The notes under the pieces: generated by a model
Database searches by the model: none
The model's input: only the letters and a program-made list of their open reading frames with translations
Told to the model about the DNA's origin: nothing
Program-made: the position numbers and the translations under genes
In this document: positions 1 through 9,225 of the stretch, one piece after another
How positions within the stretch are numbered: position 1 is the first letter of the stretch
How the letters are laid out: each line of letters opens with the position of its first letter
Origin: CAZIKB01 sp964539665
GTDB taxonomy: Bacteria; Zhuqueibacterota; Zhuqueibacteria; Oceanimicrobiales; Oceanimicrobiaceae
Direction: 5' to 3'
Length of the DNA: 64,000 nt
Assembly (NCBI GenBank): GCA_964539665.1
Contig: CAZIKB010000011.1
Coordinates: 13,010-77,009 of the forward strand

Positions 1-100
1 GATTTGTAAAATACCATATATTCACTACTGAGAAGATAACAATTAGGATTAAGAAAGCTTTCAAATAGAATAATTTATTTGCTCTAAGCTGAGTTTTCAT
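1..100 (-). CDS. Partial N-terminus of a membrane-anchored protein
   Basis: An open frame begins at the ATG complementary to 98-100 and runs off the left edge, giving about 33 residues. After a short basic start (MKTQLRANK) comes a hydrophobic stretch of about 18 residues ending near VNIWYF, which looks like a signal anchor or uncleaved signal peptide. A weak AGGAC ribosome-binding site lies about 7 bases upstream of the ATG. It lies downstream of atpC on the same strand, 354 bp away, so it is probably the next transcription unit. Too little is visible to name a family. Confidence 0.45.
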   Translation of the reverse strand, partial: MKTQLRANKLFYLKAFLILIVIFSVVNIWYFTN

Positions 101-454
101 GTTACAGTCCTATTAATTGAATATTTTGAAAGTGTAGAGAAATTATTAATATTTGACAAATAATAATAAAATATAATCACCATTCCAGATTGTCCGTGCA
201 TCAATAGTTTAGTAATTCGTCGGAATCAATAAATTCTTGAGCAAATAATAAAAAAATATTAGCTAAAAGTTACAGGTCAGCCTGTTCTTTTGTAAGAATC
301 TTTTTTGAATCTATGAAATGAATTTTTCTACAAATATGGTACTGAGAATAAAGATATCCCTGTGGGATGACAGATCGGGCTGAACAGTTTCAGCCAAAAC
401 ATTCATAAACGCTGACGATTAATGAAGTTATGGAGAATTGAATATTTAGGGGGA
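101..454. other. Intergenic region after the ATP synthase operon
   Basis: No open frame here looks like a gene. The only structure seen is a perfect stem-loop at 378-395 (GGCTGAA, loop CAGT, TTCAGCC), 60-77 bases beyond the atpC stop. It lacks a clear U-tract, so it may be an mRNA 3'-end hairpin and not a classic intrinsic terminator. Confidence 0.4.
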
Positions 455-862
455 TTAAAGTTTTGAGGAAACACTAATTCGATTAATTGCTCTGAGCAAA
501 GCGATCCTGGACCTATCAACATCCCAGGATTTTCTGCCTTCTTTTAATCTTTCTATCGCCCGATCTTTGGATACTTGGGCACGTTTGGTATCGACAGTAG
601 CTGCCGATTCCGCGGTTTCAGCTAAAATGGCGACACTGTCAGAAGATACTTCAACAAAACCACCGCTCGTCGCAAAATAAAAAGTGTCATTACCGTCTTG
701 AATTTTTAATTCACCAATTTTTAAAGCTGCCAGAAAAGGAGTGTGTCCGGGGAGGACGCCAAAATATCCATTCAGGCCGGGGACTCGAATAGCGGTCACT
801 TCGTCTGAGTAAACCTTTTTGTCAGGAGTAATTATCTCTACTTTTATTTTATCAGAGGTCAT
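455..862 (-). CDS. atpC: F1Fo ATP synthase epsilon subunit
   Basis: The 135-residue protein has the normal length for the epsilon subunit, which couples the central stalk to the c-ring and inhibits ATP hydrolysis. The N-terminal half (about 5-85) has the ten-stranded beta-sandwich pattern with the family signature GYFGVLPGHTPFLAAL near residues 32-47. The C-terminal part (about 88-130) is the helical hairpin, rich in Arg and Lys. It is the last gene of the ATP synthase operon, 17 bp after atpD. Confidence 0.95.
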   Translation of the reverse strand: MTSDKIKVEIITPDKKVYSDEVTAIRVPGLNGYFGVLPGHTPFLAALKIGELKIQDGNDTFYFATSGGFVEVSSDSVAILAETAESAATVDTKRAQVSKDRAIERLKEGRKSWDVDRSRIALLRAINRISVSSKL

Positions 863-879
863 AATATCAAAAATTTAAT

Positions 880-2277
880 TTATATCTTTGCCATTTGTTC
901 TGCATTTGCAATTGCATCTTCAATTGTACCTACCATGTAAAAAGCTTGTTCTGGCAGATGGTCGTAGTCACCTTCAACAATGCCTTTAAATCCGTGAATG
1001 GTATCTTCGAGTTTAACGTATTTGCCAGGAGTCCCTGTAAATTCTTCCGCGACAAAGAATGGTTGGGAAAGAAAACGTTGAATTCTGCGTGCACGATTCA
1101 CTACAATCTTGTCTTCATCAGAAAGTTCTTCCATTCCAAGAATGGCAATTATATCTTGCAGGTCCTTGTATTTTTGCAGAATCTGCTGTACAGCGCGCGC
1201 TACTTTGTAGTGTTCTTCGCCAACAATGAGAGGATCTAAAATTCTTGAGGTCGAATCTAAAGGATCCACAGCCGGATAAATACCCAACTCCACTATTTGT
1301 CGGGATAATACCGTTGTTGCATCCAGATGGGCGAATGTTGTGGCCGGGGCCGGATCAGTTAAATCATCCGCTGGAACATAAATGGCTTGCACGGATGTAA
1401 TGGAACCTTTATTTGTAGAAGTTATTCGTTCTTGCAACTGCCCCATCTCGGTTGCTAAGGTGGGTTGATAGCCGACCGCGGAAGGCATACGTCCTAACAA
1501 AGCTGACACCTCGGAACCAGCTTGTGTAAACCGAAATATATTGTCTATGAAAAGAAGGACATCTTTTCCTTCTTCATCTCTGAAGTATTCAGCCAGAGTC
1601 AGGGCCGAAAGACCGACACGTTGACGCGCTCCTGGCAACTCATTCATTTGGCCAAAAACCATAGCGGTTTTTTCAATAACTCCGGATTGTTTCATCTCCA
1701 GCCAGAGATCGTTACCTTCCCGGGTACGCTCGCCAACGCCGCCAAATACAGAATATCCGCCATGCTCAGTTGCAATATTTCTGATGAGTTCCATAATTAA
1801 AACGGTTTTACCTACGCCAGCTCCTCCAAAAAGTCCTGTTTTACCTCCAAGTGAATAAGGTTCCAGCAGGTCTACTACTTTAATTCCTGTTTCATACATT
1901 TCAGAGCTTGTGTCCAGGTTTTCAAATTTAGGAGGATCTCTGTGAATAGGGTATCTGTCTTTTGCTTCCACTGGACCTAATTCATCAATAGCATCGCCGG
2001 TGACATTTAAAAGTCTTCCCAAAGTGCCAGGCCCTACTGGAACGGAAATTGGCTTACCGGTGTTTTTTACAGGCATGCCGCGTACCAAACCATCAGTAGA
2101 ATCCATAGCTACACAGCGAGTTGTTTGTTCACCTAAATGTTGTTGTACCTCTAACAACAATGGTCTCTCATTTTTACGCGTGATTTCCAATGCTGTTAAA
2201 AGTTCGGGTAAATCACCGTCTTCAAATTGTACATCAACAACAGCGCCAATGATTTGTGCAATGTGTCCTTCTTTCAT
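880..2277 (-). CDS. atpD: F1Fo ATP synthase beta subunit (catalytic)
   Basis: At 465 residues this is a full-length catalytic beta subunit. Visible motifs are the Walker A loop GGAGVGKT at 151-158, GERTREGND at 182-190 carrying the catalytic glutamate, the Walker B strand LLFIDNIFRF at 241-250, and the GYQPTLATEMG region from about 269. It synthesises ATP from ADP and phosphate in the F1 head on the cytoplasmic face. It sits 36 bp after atpG and 17 bp before atpC, in the usual order. Nothing is truncated. Confidence 0.98.
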   Translation of the reverse strand: MKEGHIAQIIGAVVDVQFEDGDLPELLTALEITRKNERPLLLEVQQHLGEQTTRCVAMDSTDGLVRGMPVKNTGKPISVPVGPGTLGRLLNVTGDAIDELGPVEAKDRYPIHRDPPKFENLDTSSEMYETGIKVVDLLEPYSLGGKTGLFGGAGVGKTVLIMELIRNIATEHGGYSVFGGVGERTREGNDLWLEMKQSGVIEKTAMVFGQMNELPGARQRVGLSALTLAEYFRDEEGKDVLLFIDNIFRFTQAGSEVSALLGRMPSAVGYQPTLATEMGQLQERITSTNKGSITSVQAIYVPADDLTDPAPATTFAHLDATTVLSRQIVELGIYPAVDPLDSTSRILDPLIVGEEHYKVARAVQQILQKYKDLQDIIAILGMEELSDEDKIVVNRARRIQRFLSQPFFVAEEFTGTPGKYVKLEDTIHGFKGIVEGDYDHLPEQAFYMVGTIEDAIANAEQMAKI

Positions 2278-2313
2278 GTGCTCCAGTCTTCCTTTATTAT
2301 TAACGTTTAAATT

Positions 2314-3180
2314 TTATGAGCGAAGCGCTTCAGCCCCGCCAACAATTTCTGAAATTTCTTTTGTAATAGCTGCTTGACGAACTTTATTGTAATACAGGGT
2401 TAAATCGTAAATCATCTCTTCAGCATTTTCAGTCGCAGATTCCATAGCCACCATTCTGGCTCCCTGTTCCGATGCATAAGATTCTAACAAAGCACGCCAC
2501 ATTTGAATATTTAAATGTTTCGGGCAAAGTTCATCCAGAATACTTGCAAGTGAAGGCTCGTACAGGTAATCAACGGATTGATATTTTACAGTTTCCGGTA
2601 ATTGTGCCTGAATGGGCAGCAGTTGATGAACAACGACCTTTTGTACGGCAGCAGTTTTGAATTCATTATAAACAAAAAAGACGCGATCCAGTTCTTTCTG
2701 TAGAAACATTTTCTGAATTAAATCCGAAATGTGCACTGCCTGGTTGAAATCCAGTTCATCGAAAAAATTCAAATATTTTTCAATGACATTAAATCCTCGA
2801 CGCGAGAAATGTTCAAAGCCTTTTTTGCCAATTGTGACAAGGCTTGCTTTTCCATCGGTGTTATTAGCTTCAATTTCTGTTTTCGCTGTTCGGATAATAT
2901 TGGCGTTAAAACTGCCACAAAGTCCACGATCTGATGTTACAATTACATAGCAAACATTTTTAGGCTCACGTTCCACCAATAAGGGATGCAAATTTCTGTC
3001 GACTTTAGCTGAAACATGCGCTAATAATTCATCGATGCGATTTGCATAGGGTCTGGAATTAATTAGCCTTTCCTGAGCTTTCCGTAATTTAGCGGCCGAA
3101 ACCATTTTCATGGCTTTGGTGATTTGCTGCGTACTTTTAACGCTGCTGATTCGTCTTCTTATGTCACGTAATGTAGCCAC
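2314..3180 (-). CDS. atpG: F1Fo ATP synthase gamma subunit
   Basis: The 288-residue protein is the central rotor shaft. The N-terminal helix shows the family pattern RDIRRRISSVKSTQQITKAM (6-25), and the C-terminal helix carries the matching ATENAEEMIYDLTLYYNKVR segment. These two helices form the coiled coil that turns inside the alpha3beta3 head. The start codon directly abuts the atpA stop codon with no spacer, which points to translational coupling. Confidence 0.97.
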   Translation of the reverse strand: MATLRDIRRRISSVKSTQQITKAMKMVSAAKLRKAQERLINSRPYANRIDELLAHVSAKVDRNLHPLLVEREPKNVCYVIVTSDRGLCGSFNANIIRTAKTEIEANNTDGKASLVTIGKKGFEHFSRRGFNVIEKYLNFFDELDFNQAVHISDLIQKMFLQKELDRVFFVYNEFKTAAVQKVVVHQLLPIQAQLPETVKYQSVDYLYEPSLASILDELCPKHLNIQMWRALLESYASEQGARMVAMESATENAEEMIYDLTLYYNKVRQAAITKEISEIVGGAEALRS

Positions 3181-4695
3181 TTATTTTTCCACTGAAAATA
3201 TTTTAAAAAATTCTTCACAGACTGACATCATCTTTTGACGTAGTTCATCGCTAATTTCTTTCTTTTCAGCCAGGGACTTCAGCACATCAGGATAATTGGA
3301 ATCCAAAAATTGAAAATATTCACTTTCCAGGCGAAAAAGTTGCCCCACTGGTATCTCGTCTACAAATCCATTTACAGCAAGGAAAATGATGGCTATTTGC
3401 TTTTCCACCGGTAATGGTACATATTGGTTTTGTTTCAGAATTTCGACCATTCTCTGGCCGCGAGTAATTTGAGCTAAAGTTGCTTTATCCAAATCAGAGC
3501 CAAATTTGGCAAACGCTTCGAGCTCACGAAATTGTGCTAAATCCAGACGAAGTCTTCCTGCTACTTGTTTCATAGCTTTGATTTGCGCACTACTACCAAC
3601 CCGAGAAACCGAAAGCCCCACATTAATAGCGGGACGTACACCCGCATAAAACAGATCGGATTCTAAATAGATTTGGCCATCGGTAATTGAAATCACGTTG
3701 GTTGGGATATATGCCGAAACATCTCCTGCCTGGGTTTCAATGATGGGCAGGGCTGTTAAGGAACCGCCGCCTAATTTATCATTCAATTTGGATGCTCGTT
3801 CCAGTAGTCTTGAATGCAGATAGAACACATCTCCCGGATAAGCTTCGCGAGCAGGCGGGCGACGTAAAAGCAAAGAAAGCTGACGATAAGCCCAGGCGTG
3901 TTTCGATAGGTCATCGTAGATGGCGACAGCATGTCTGCCATTATCCCGGAAATACTCGCCGATGGTAGCCCCGCTGTAAGGTGCAATATATTGCAGTGGA
4001 GCTGGATCGCTTGCTGCTGCTGAAATAACAACCGTGTAATCCATTGCGCCTGCTTCCTCAAATGTTTTAACGACTTTGGCTACACTAGAGGCTTTCTGGC
4101 CTATCGCAACATAAATACAAAACACATCAGTATTTTTTTGATTAATTATGGTGTCAATCGCAACTGCGGACTTACCGGTTTGGCGATCGCCAATTATTAA
4201 TTCACGCTGCCCCCGGCCAATTGGAATCATGGAATCTATAGCTTTGAGGCCGGTCTGTAGTGGTTCCTTCACTGGCTGCCGTTGCACGACCCCCAGAGCT
4301 TTTCTCTCGATTGCCTGAGATAAACTGGTTTTAATCGGACCTTTACCATCTATTGGCTGACCGAGTGGATTGATAACACGTCCAAGCATTTCTTCACCGA
4401 CAGGGATCTCCATTATTCTACCGGTTCTTTTTGCGATATCGCCCTCTTTGACGTGGGTGTCATCTCCGAAAAGAACGCAGCCGACATTATCTTCTTCGAG
4501 GTTTAAGGCCATTCCGAATAACTTTCCCGGGAATTCAACCAATTCACTGGCCATGACCTTTTCCAGACCGTACACTCTGGCTATCCCGTCACCCACTTGA
4601 ACAACTTCGCCAACCTCTTCTAATTGAATGTCGGTTTCAAAGCTTTCGATTTGTTTTTTAATTATGGAAGTAATTTCTTCAGGACGTATTTCCAT
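3181..4695 (-). CDS. atpA: F1Fo ATP synthase alpha subunit
   Basis: At 504 residues this matches the family length. The non-catalytic nucleotide site shows the Walker A loop GDRQTGKS at 169-176, and the alpha-type signature PAINVGLSVSRVGSSAQ lies in the C-terminal third, including the conserved arginine of the SRVGS motif that reaches into the beta active site. The gene lies between atpH and atpG. The 247-bp spacer to atpH is the only long gap in the operon. Confidence 0.98.
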   Translation of the reverse strand: MEIRPEEITSIIKKQIESFETDIQLEEVGEVVQVGDGIARVYGLEKVMASELVEFPGKLFGMALNLEEDNVGCVLFGDDTHVKEGDIAKRTGRIMEIPVGEEMLGRVINPLGQPIDGKGPIKTSLSQAIERKALGVVQRQPVKEPLQTGLKAIDSMIPIGRGQRELIIGDRQTGKSAVAIDTIINQKNTDVFCIYVAIGQKASSVAKVVKTFEEAGAMDYTVVISAAASDPAPLQYIAPYSGATIGEYFRDNGRHAVAIYDDLSKHAWAYRQLSLLLRRPPAREAYPGDVFYLHSRLLERASKLNDKLGGGSLTALPIIETQAGDVSAYIPTNVISITDGQIYLESDLFYAGVRPAINVGLSVSRVGSSAQIKAMKQVAGRLRLDLAQFRELEAFAKFGSDLDKATLAQITRGQRMVEILKQNQYVPLPVEKQIAIIFLAVNGFVDEIPVGQLFRLESEYFQFLDSNYPDVLKSLAEKKEISDELRQKMMSVCEEFFKIFSVEK

Positions 4696-4942
4696 CCGAT
4701 TTAAATCCTCTTAAGTTAAAAGTTACAAAGTGTAGTTATCGATACTAATAATCAAACATCCGCTTTTTTAAGATTAAATTTTGTTTAGTAAAATTGCTTT
4801 TCCGTTCCATTGCTCTGTTGTCAAATTGTTTGATCAGGAACAATGTAAAAATGAGACAATGCAACAATTATTCTCTCATGCCACTATTCTCGCTGCTCTG
4901 CAGATGCTATCTCAAATATTTTAACTGCCACAATCCGATTGT
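4696..4942. other. Spacer between atpH and atpA
   Basis: This 247-bp gap interrupts an otherwise tightly packed operon. No supported open frame or RNA gene is visible. It is AT-rich and could hold an internal promoter for the F1 genes, but no convincing -35/-10 pair can be asserted by eye. Confidence 0.35.
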
Positions 4943-5503
4943 TTACAATTGCTCATGCGAATTTGATTTTTCCGTCAGCTGAAATTTCAGCCGTGCCAAT
5001 TGACTCTGCAGACTTCCGTCGTAAACCTGTCCATCAACATTTACAATAATTCCACCAAGGATTGCCGCATCTGTTCTGTTGTTGATTTGAACATCTCCAC
5101 TATATGCATTGTCCAGAATCTTTTTTAAGTCAGACGTCAACTTTGAATCAAGGGGTACAGCCGTGATTGTTTCAGCATGGATTATTTTATTGAATTTATC
5201 GTAAAAAATTTTGAACTGCATTGCAATTGTAGGAAATAAAACTTCACGATTTTTATTCAAAAGCAATAGAATAAAATTAAAGAATACGGTTGAAACTCGA
5301 TCCTGCAGTAGTTTCTCGATAGTGCTTATTTTATCTTTTTTGCTTATAGCCTGTGAGCTGAGCAATAGTCGCAGGTCGGGACTGGACCGAAGATTCTCAT
5401 TAAATAATTCTATTTCCTGGTGAATGTTCGCAAGAATGCCGCGCTCTCTGGCTAATTCAAACAGTGCGCGTGCATATCTTTTTGAAAGTACGTTTTCTTT
5501 CAA
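4943..5503 (-). CDS. atpH: F1Fo ATP synthase delta subunit
   Basis: The 186-residue protein links the peripheral stalk to the top of F1. The N-terminus (KRYARALFELARERG) is the helical-bundle start typical of the family, and the C-terminal part contains AILGGIIVNVDGQVYDGSL, the conserved delta/OSCP signature. It overlaps atpF by 4 bp, consistent with coupled translation. Confidence 0.96.
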   Translation of the reverse strand: MKENVLSKRYARALFELARERGILANIHQEIELFNENLRSSPDLRLLLSSQAISKKDKISTIEKLLQDRVSTVFFNFILLLLNKNREVLFPTIAMQFKIFYDKFNKIIHAETITAVPLDSKLTSDLKKILDNAYSGDVQINNRTDAAILGGIIVNVDGQVYDGSLQSQLARLKFQLTEKSNSHEQL

Positions 5504-5994
5504 CTAACCTCCACCATTTTACCAAGTGAATCTTCAATTATATCCTTGTGGTCCGCTTGTGACAGAGTTTTACCTATCAACTTTGATGCTATATAAATAG
5601 ACAATTCTGCAGTCTGTTTGTTTATTTCCTCTACTGCTTTTTCTTTTTCTAAAGAAATTTCTTTTTTAGCCTTTTCGAGCATATTGGACGCTTCTGCCCG
5701 GGCTTTTTGAAGAATTTCGTCTTTGGTGGTTTCAGCAGTGTTCCGGCTTTTGGCTAAAAGCTCTTGTGCTTCTTTTTTAGCGGATTCCATGATTTCCTGG
5801 TGCTTAACCATAGCCAACTCTGTTTCCTTTTGAGCGGCATCGGCTTTATCAAGAGAATCTTTTATTCTTTTTTCTCGATCATCAAGAGCCTGCAGAATAG
5901 GCGTCCAGGCCATTTTCTTTAAAATGAATAGTAAAAAAATAAATGTCAGTGCGGTCCAAAATATGGTGCCGGGTTCTGGATTAAGTAAATTCAT
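5500..5994 (-). CDS. atpF: F1Fo ATP synthase b subunit
   Basis: The 164-residue protein has one N-terminal membrane helix (about 9-27) followed by a long charged coiled coil rich in Ala, Lys and Glu (about 35-145). This is the peripheral-stalk architecture of the b subunit. Only one b-type gene is seen, so a homodimeric stalk is likely. It lies between atpE (24 bp upstream) and atpH (4-bp overlap). Confidence 0.95.
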   Translation of the reverse strand: MNLLNPEPGTIFWTALTFIFLLFILKKMAWTPILQALDDREKRIKDSLDKADAAQKETELAMVKHQEIMESAKKEAQELLAKSRNTAETTKDEILQKARAEASNMLEKAKKEISLEKEKAVEEINKQTAELSIYIASKLIGKTLSQADHKDIIEDSLGKMVEVS

Positions 5995-6018
5995 TATAGT
6001 ATTTTTTTTGTAAATAAA

Positions 6019-6246
6019 CTATTTGACACTCAATAAAAAGCAAATAACTAATGCTAACAGAGCCACACCTTCAATCATAGCTGCTGTAATAATCATCGCG
6101 CCACGGATATCTCCAGCGGCTTCGGGTTGTCTGGCAATTCCTTCCATAGCAGCGCTTGCTAATTTACTTACACCATACGCGCCTCCGATAACGGAAACTG
6201 CTGCTCCAAAACCTGCAGCCAAAAATGCCATTGCTAAATCAGTCAT
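6019..6246 (-). CDS. atpE: F1Fo ATP synthase c subunit (proton type)
   Basis: This 75-residue hairpin has two membrane helices joined by the polar loop ARQPEA (38-43). The ion-carrying carboxylate is E59 in the second helix. The position matching Gln32 of Na+-dependent c subunits is V26 and E59 is followed by Gly, not Ser or Thr. The Na+ ligand set is therefore absent, which argues for protons as the coupling ion. A strong AAGGAGG ribosome-binding site precedes the ATG, fitting the high copy number of this subunit. Confidence 0.97.
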   Translation of the reverse strand: MTDLAMAFLAAGFGAAVSVIGGAYGVSKLASAAMEGIARQPEAAGDIRGAMIITAAMIEGVALLALVICFLLSVK

Positions 6247-6285
6247 GAATCCTCCTTACATTTAATGTTAAATTCAAATATATGT

Positions 6286-7098
6286 TTAATGATCTTGGTG
6301 TACTGCCATACTAATAAAAACAGACGATAATATAGTAAAAATATATGCTTGAATCAGCGCGATTAAAATTTCAAGTAAACTTACAAAAAGCATACCTCCT
6401 AAAGTGATGCTGCCCACTACCCAACTTTTAAAAGTAAAAATGATTAACAACAATGCAAAGATTACAACGTGCCCGGCAACCATATTTGCAAAAAGTCGAA
6501 TCGCAAGCGCAAAGTGCTTGGTCATTAAACTAATGACTTCCACAGGAACCATAATTAACAGTAAAAGGGGAGGCAAGCCTGGAGGGATTAATCCTTTGCA
6601 ATAACCCCATAATCCATGGTTTTTAATTCCCGCGATCTGTACCATGCTAAAGGTCAGGAGTGCGAGTGTTGCGGTCACGCTGATATTACTAGTAGCTGTT
6701 GCGGCAAAGGGGACCAGCCCCATTAAATTGCAAATCAGAATAAAGAAGAAAGCAGTTAACAAATAGGGTGCATATTTACGACTGTGGCTGCCAAGGTATG
6801 GTCGCATCACTTCATCGTCAAGATAAACAATCAGAAACTCAAAAAAATTGGCGAGCCCACTCGGTACTAATTTAGGCCTCCTGAATAAGGCCGAGAGTGT
6901 TATAATTAAAATGGCGGAGGCAATCCACATCATAAGAATATGCTTGGTAATGGACAGGTCAAAACCAAAGAGCTGGATATCTATTAGTTTATGATCTAAA
7001 ATATGGCCCATGATAAAATCAGCGCCTAACTTTTCATGCTCACCGCTACTTTCTTTACCATCAATTATCGGAAATAACGTTCGGACCGATGTTGTCAT
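6286..7098 (-). CDS. atpB: F1Fo ATP synthase a subunit
   Basis: The 270-residue integral membrane protein forms the proton half-channels. The essential stator arginine is R201 within LAIRLFANMVAGH (198-210), and E187 in VPVEVIS is a conserved partner. About six hydrophobic segments follow a 45-residue hydrophilic N-terminus with an EHEKLGADFIMGHILDH region, which is common in a subunits of the FCB group. It precedes atpE by 39 bp. Confidence 0.96.
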   Translation of the reverse strand: MTTSVRTLFPIIDGKESSGEHEKLGADFIMGHILDHKLIDIQLFGFDLSITKHILMMWIASAILIITLSALFRRPKLVPSGLANFFEFLIVYLDDEVMRPYLGSHSRKYAPYLLTAFFFILICNLMGLVPFAATATSNISVTATLALLTFSMVQIAGIKNHGLWGYCKGLIPPGLPPLLLLIMVPVEVISLMTKHFALAIRLFANMVAGHVVIFALLLIIFTFKSWVVGSITLGGMLFVSLLEILIALIQAYIFTILSSVFISMAVHQDH

Positions 7099-7103
7099 TT
7101 TTA

Positions 7104-7496
7104 TTACGCTGCCTTCTTACTATTTAATTCTTTTTGAATTAATTTAATTTCAAAAAATTGTAATGTTAAATAAAAGCAAACAAGTGAAACAATGAATCCT
7201 GTTAAAGGAACTTGAACAAACTTCCAAACAAAAAAAAGGGCGAGTACAAGAATAATAAATCTAAATCCCATACCGCCTAAAACCACAGCAAAAAATGTTT
7301 TCGTAGATTTTCTAAATGCCCATTTTATTGAAAAAAAAGCAAATAGTATATTAAACAAGCTGACTACGTACCCATAAACAACTCCCCAGACTAATCGCGA
7401 GTCACCAAAATAACTTACAGGGATAAGCGAGACAACAAGTAACACAGAGGTGATGACACCTATCTGTAATAGAAATTTCAAATTTTCATTCACCAT
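7104..7496 (-). CDS. atpI: ATP synthase assembly protein of the AtpI (subunit I) type
   Basis: The 130-residue protein has four predicted membrane helices and almost no soluble part. Its position directly before atpB (5-bp gap) is that of the small I protein, thought from other bacteria to help assemble the c-ring. Sequence conservation in this family is low, so the call rests on the topology and the operon position. It overlaps the preceding gene by 11 bp. Confidence 0.75.
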   Translation of the reverse strand: MVNENLKFLLQIGVITSVLLVVSLIPVSYFGDSRLVWGVVYGYVVSLFNILFAFFSIKWAFRKSTKTFFAVVLGGMGFRFIILVLALFFVWKFVQVPLTGFIVSLVCFYLTLQFFEIKLIQKELNSKKAA

Positions 7497-7731
7497 TTCT
7501 GTCCTTTGTCGACGATTTTGGGTAGACCGTTCTATAAATGGTTAGAAATCCAGAAGTCGCACCCAAGAATAGACCCAAGACAAGAAACAGGGGGATAGTA
7601 TTCAATTTTGAATCGAGCCAGTATCCACCAGCCACCCCTAAAAATACAGCAATCGCAAATCGCAGCCCTAAATCCAGATATAGAGTTACCCCTTTATTAC
7701 CTTTTTTAATATTCTTCGTGATTTCAGTCAA
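7486..7731 (-). CDS. atpZ: AtpZ/AtpI-family membrane protein
   Basis: The 81-residue protein has two hydrophobic helices separated by a short loop, with the family pattern LGLRFAIAVFLGVAGGYWLD followed by FLGATSGFLTIYR. AtpZ proteins sit at the head of ATP synthase operons and have been linked to Mg2+ supply and c-ring assembly. The 11-bp overlap with atpI suggests co-translation. This is the first gene of the ATP synthase set, 21 bp after the bactofilin gene. Confidence 0.8.
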   Translation of the reverse strand: MTEITKNIKKGNKGVTLYLDLGLRFAIAVFLGVAGGYWLDSKLNTIPLFLVLGLFLGATSGFLTIYRTVYPKSSTKDRNGE

Positions 7732-7752
7732 TCTATTTGGTTAAATAATTTC

Positions 7753-8193
7753 TTAAGATTCTCCCTTTTGCTCCAATATGGCTGAAACACTTTTGGCATA
7801 GTCCCTCTTTTGCTCAACAACACCAGTCCCAGCCATGGAACAATTTCCCTCAAAAACCGCACCTTCATCAATTACCAATTTTGAGGTTTTGAGCTCCCCA
7901 TTAAACACAGAATTTGCTTCTAAAACTACCTTGCCGGCAGCGGTCAACTTTCCTCTTAATTTGCCCCCGATAATAGCATTTTGAACTGCAATCTCTCCAT
8001 CGATATCCCCTTCTTTCCCCACAACAAGTGAATCGCTTATAGTAATTTTACCTTTTATTTGACCGTCTACACGAAGCGTACTTTTGACTTTCAATGTGCC
8101 TTCAAACGAAGAGCCTTTTCCAATTATTGTATTCAAATTTCCACTAATGGTAAAATTGTCGCTATTTTTTTTTCCCAACATTATTTTCCTCAA
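7753..8193 (-). CDS. Bactofilin (polymer-forming cytoskeletal protein)
   Basis: The 146-residue protein contains a right-handed beta-helix core (about 20-125) made of short repeats such as GSSFEGTLKVKSTLRVDGQI and KGKITISDSLVVGKEGDIDG, flanked by short polar tails. This is the DUF583/bactofilin fold, whose members polymerise without nucleotide and often recruit cell-wall enzymes. The gene sits 17 bp after an M23 peptidase gene, the classic pairing for shape control. It leads directly into the ATP synthase operon. An upstream in-frame ATG at residue 5 of the annotated protein may be the true start. Confidence 0.92.
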   Translation of the reverse strand: MRKIMLGKKNSDNFTISGNLNTIIGKGSSFEGTLKVKSTLRVDGQIKGKITISDSLVVGKEGDIDGEIAVQNAIIGGKLRGKLTAAGKVVLEANSVFNGELKTSKLVIDEGAVFEGNCSMAGTGVVEQKRDYAKSVSAILEQKGES

Positions 8194-8210
8194 TTAATAA
8201 ATTTCAGTCA

Positions 8211-9098
8211 TCAGTTAGTAGAAATGTTTTTATTAAGAGCTAATATATATTCTTTTGGATCCACTGGTGCTCCATCTCTCCAAATCTCAAAATGCAAATG
8301 TGGGCCAGAGCTATTGCCGGAAGATCCCAACAATGCAATTGGTTTCCCTTTATTAACATAACTTTTTTCAGGTTCGAGTAATCTTTGATTATGTCCGTAA
8401 TATGATAAAATTCCGCCTCCATGGTCTATAATTATCAGGTTGCCTAAATCAAATGTCCAATTTGCAAAAATAATGACACCTGCTCCCGCAGCTCGTATGA
8501 TGGTACCTTTTTTAGCCACAATATCAATACCGGCATGTGTCTTGGGCATAAACCAACCATCTTTATGAAAATCTAAAGTTAGAAAGCCTTTTACTGGAAG
8601 CAAAGATGGAATGTTTTCAGCATATTTATGAAGTTTACTTTTTTTAGGTGAAAAGATCATTTTTTTTTGTACTTCTCTTAAACTTGCTTCCTTTTTACTT
8701 TCAGAAGCAACTGCAGGCACAATATTTTCTAAAAGTTTATTCTCTTCACGTTTTTCAATGTTTCCATTAGACGAAGCATGGATAATACTCTCAACTCCAA
8801 GCAGGCTTGTTATCTTTTTATAATTTGTCGCTAAATCATCTAACTGCTCTGCTAAACCAATCACCCTATTATTGTCTTCCTGAAGTTGGGTATTATATAT
8901 TGTTATACTATCATTGACAGCTAATAATTTTGCATATTTCCAATAAAAGATCCCACCCAGAATTACATGTACAATAAGTATTGCCCCAAGCACATATAAT
9001 CCTTTCACTACACTCGTTCTGATTCGAAAACTGTAAGGTTCAGCATTGTCTTCGGGTACTATTAATACGGAGATTTTATTTGAACGTCTTTTTTGCAT
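8211..9098 (-). CDS. M23-family murein endopeptidase with membrane anchor and coiled coil
   Basis: The 295-residue protein has a cytoplasmic N-terminus, one membrane helix (about 33-53), a coiled coil (about 58-100) and a C-terminal LytM domain (about 170-285). The zinc ligands of M23 peptidases are visible as H188-x3-D192 in HAGID and H267-L-H269 in PHLHFE. The enzyme should therefore be active and cut peptidoglycan cross-links in the periplasm. It is adjacent to the bactofilin gene, which suggests that the polymer positions the peptidase. Confidence 0.93.
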   Translation of the reverse strand: MQKRRSNKISVLIVPEDNAEPYSFRIRTSVVKGLYVLGAILIVHVILGGIFYWKYAKLLAVNDSITIYNTQLQEDNNRVIGLAEQLDDLATNYKKITSLLGVESIIHASSNGNIEKREENKLLENIVPAVASESKKEASLREVQKKMIFSPKKSKLHKYAENIPSLLPVKGFLTLDFHKDGWFMPKTHAGIDIVAKKGTIIRAAGAGVIIFANWTFDLGNLIIIDHGGGILSYYGHNQRLLEPEKSYVNKGKPIALLGSSGNSSGPHLHFEIWRDGAPVDPKEYILALNKNISTN

Positions 9099-9225
9099 CG
9101 CTCATAAAACAATTATAAATCATATTTATCTAAATATATCTATAAAGTTGATATATGAAGAAAATGGCTTGCAATTTATATAAAATATTATAAAAGATCA
9201 AGCTATTTCGCTATAATACAAAATC

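Noticed and set aside
895..2377. Plus-strand open frames across atpD and atpG
   Set aside because: They lie opposite strongly conserved genes, have no ribosome-binding sites and translate into no recognisable family.
6019..6246. Na+-coupled ATP synthase
   Set aside because: The c subunit has Val at the Gln32 position and Gly after the key Glu, so the Na+ ligand set is missing.
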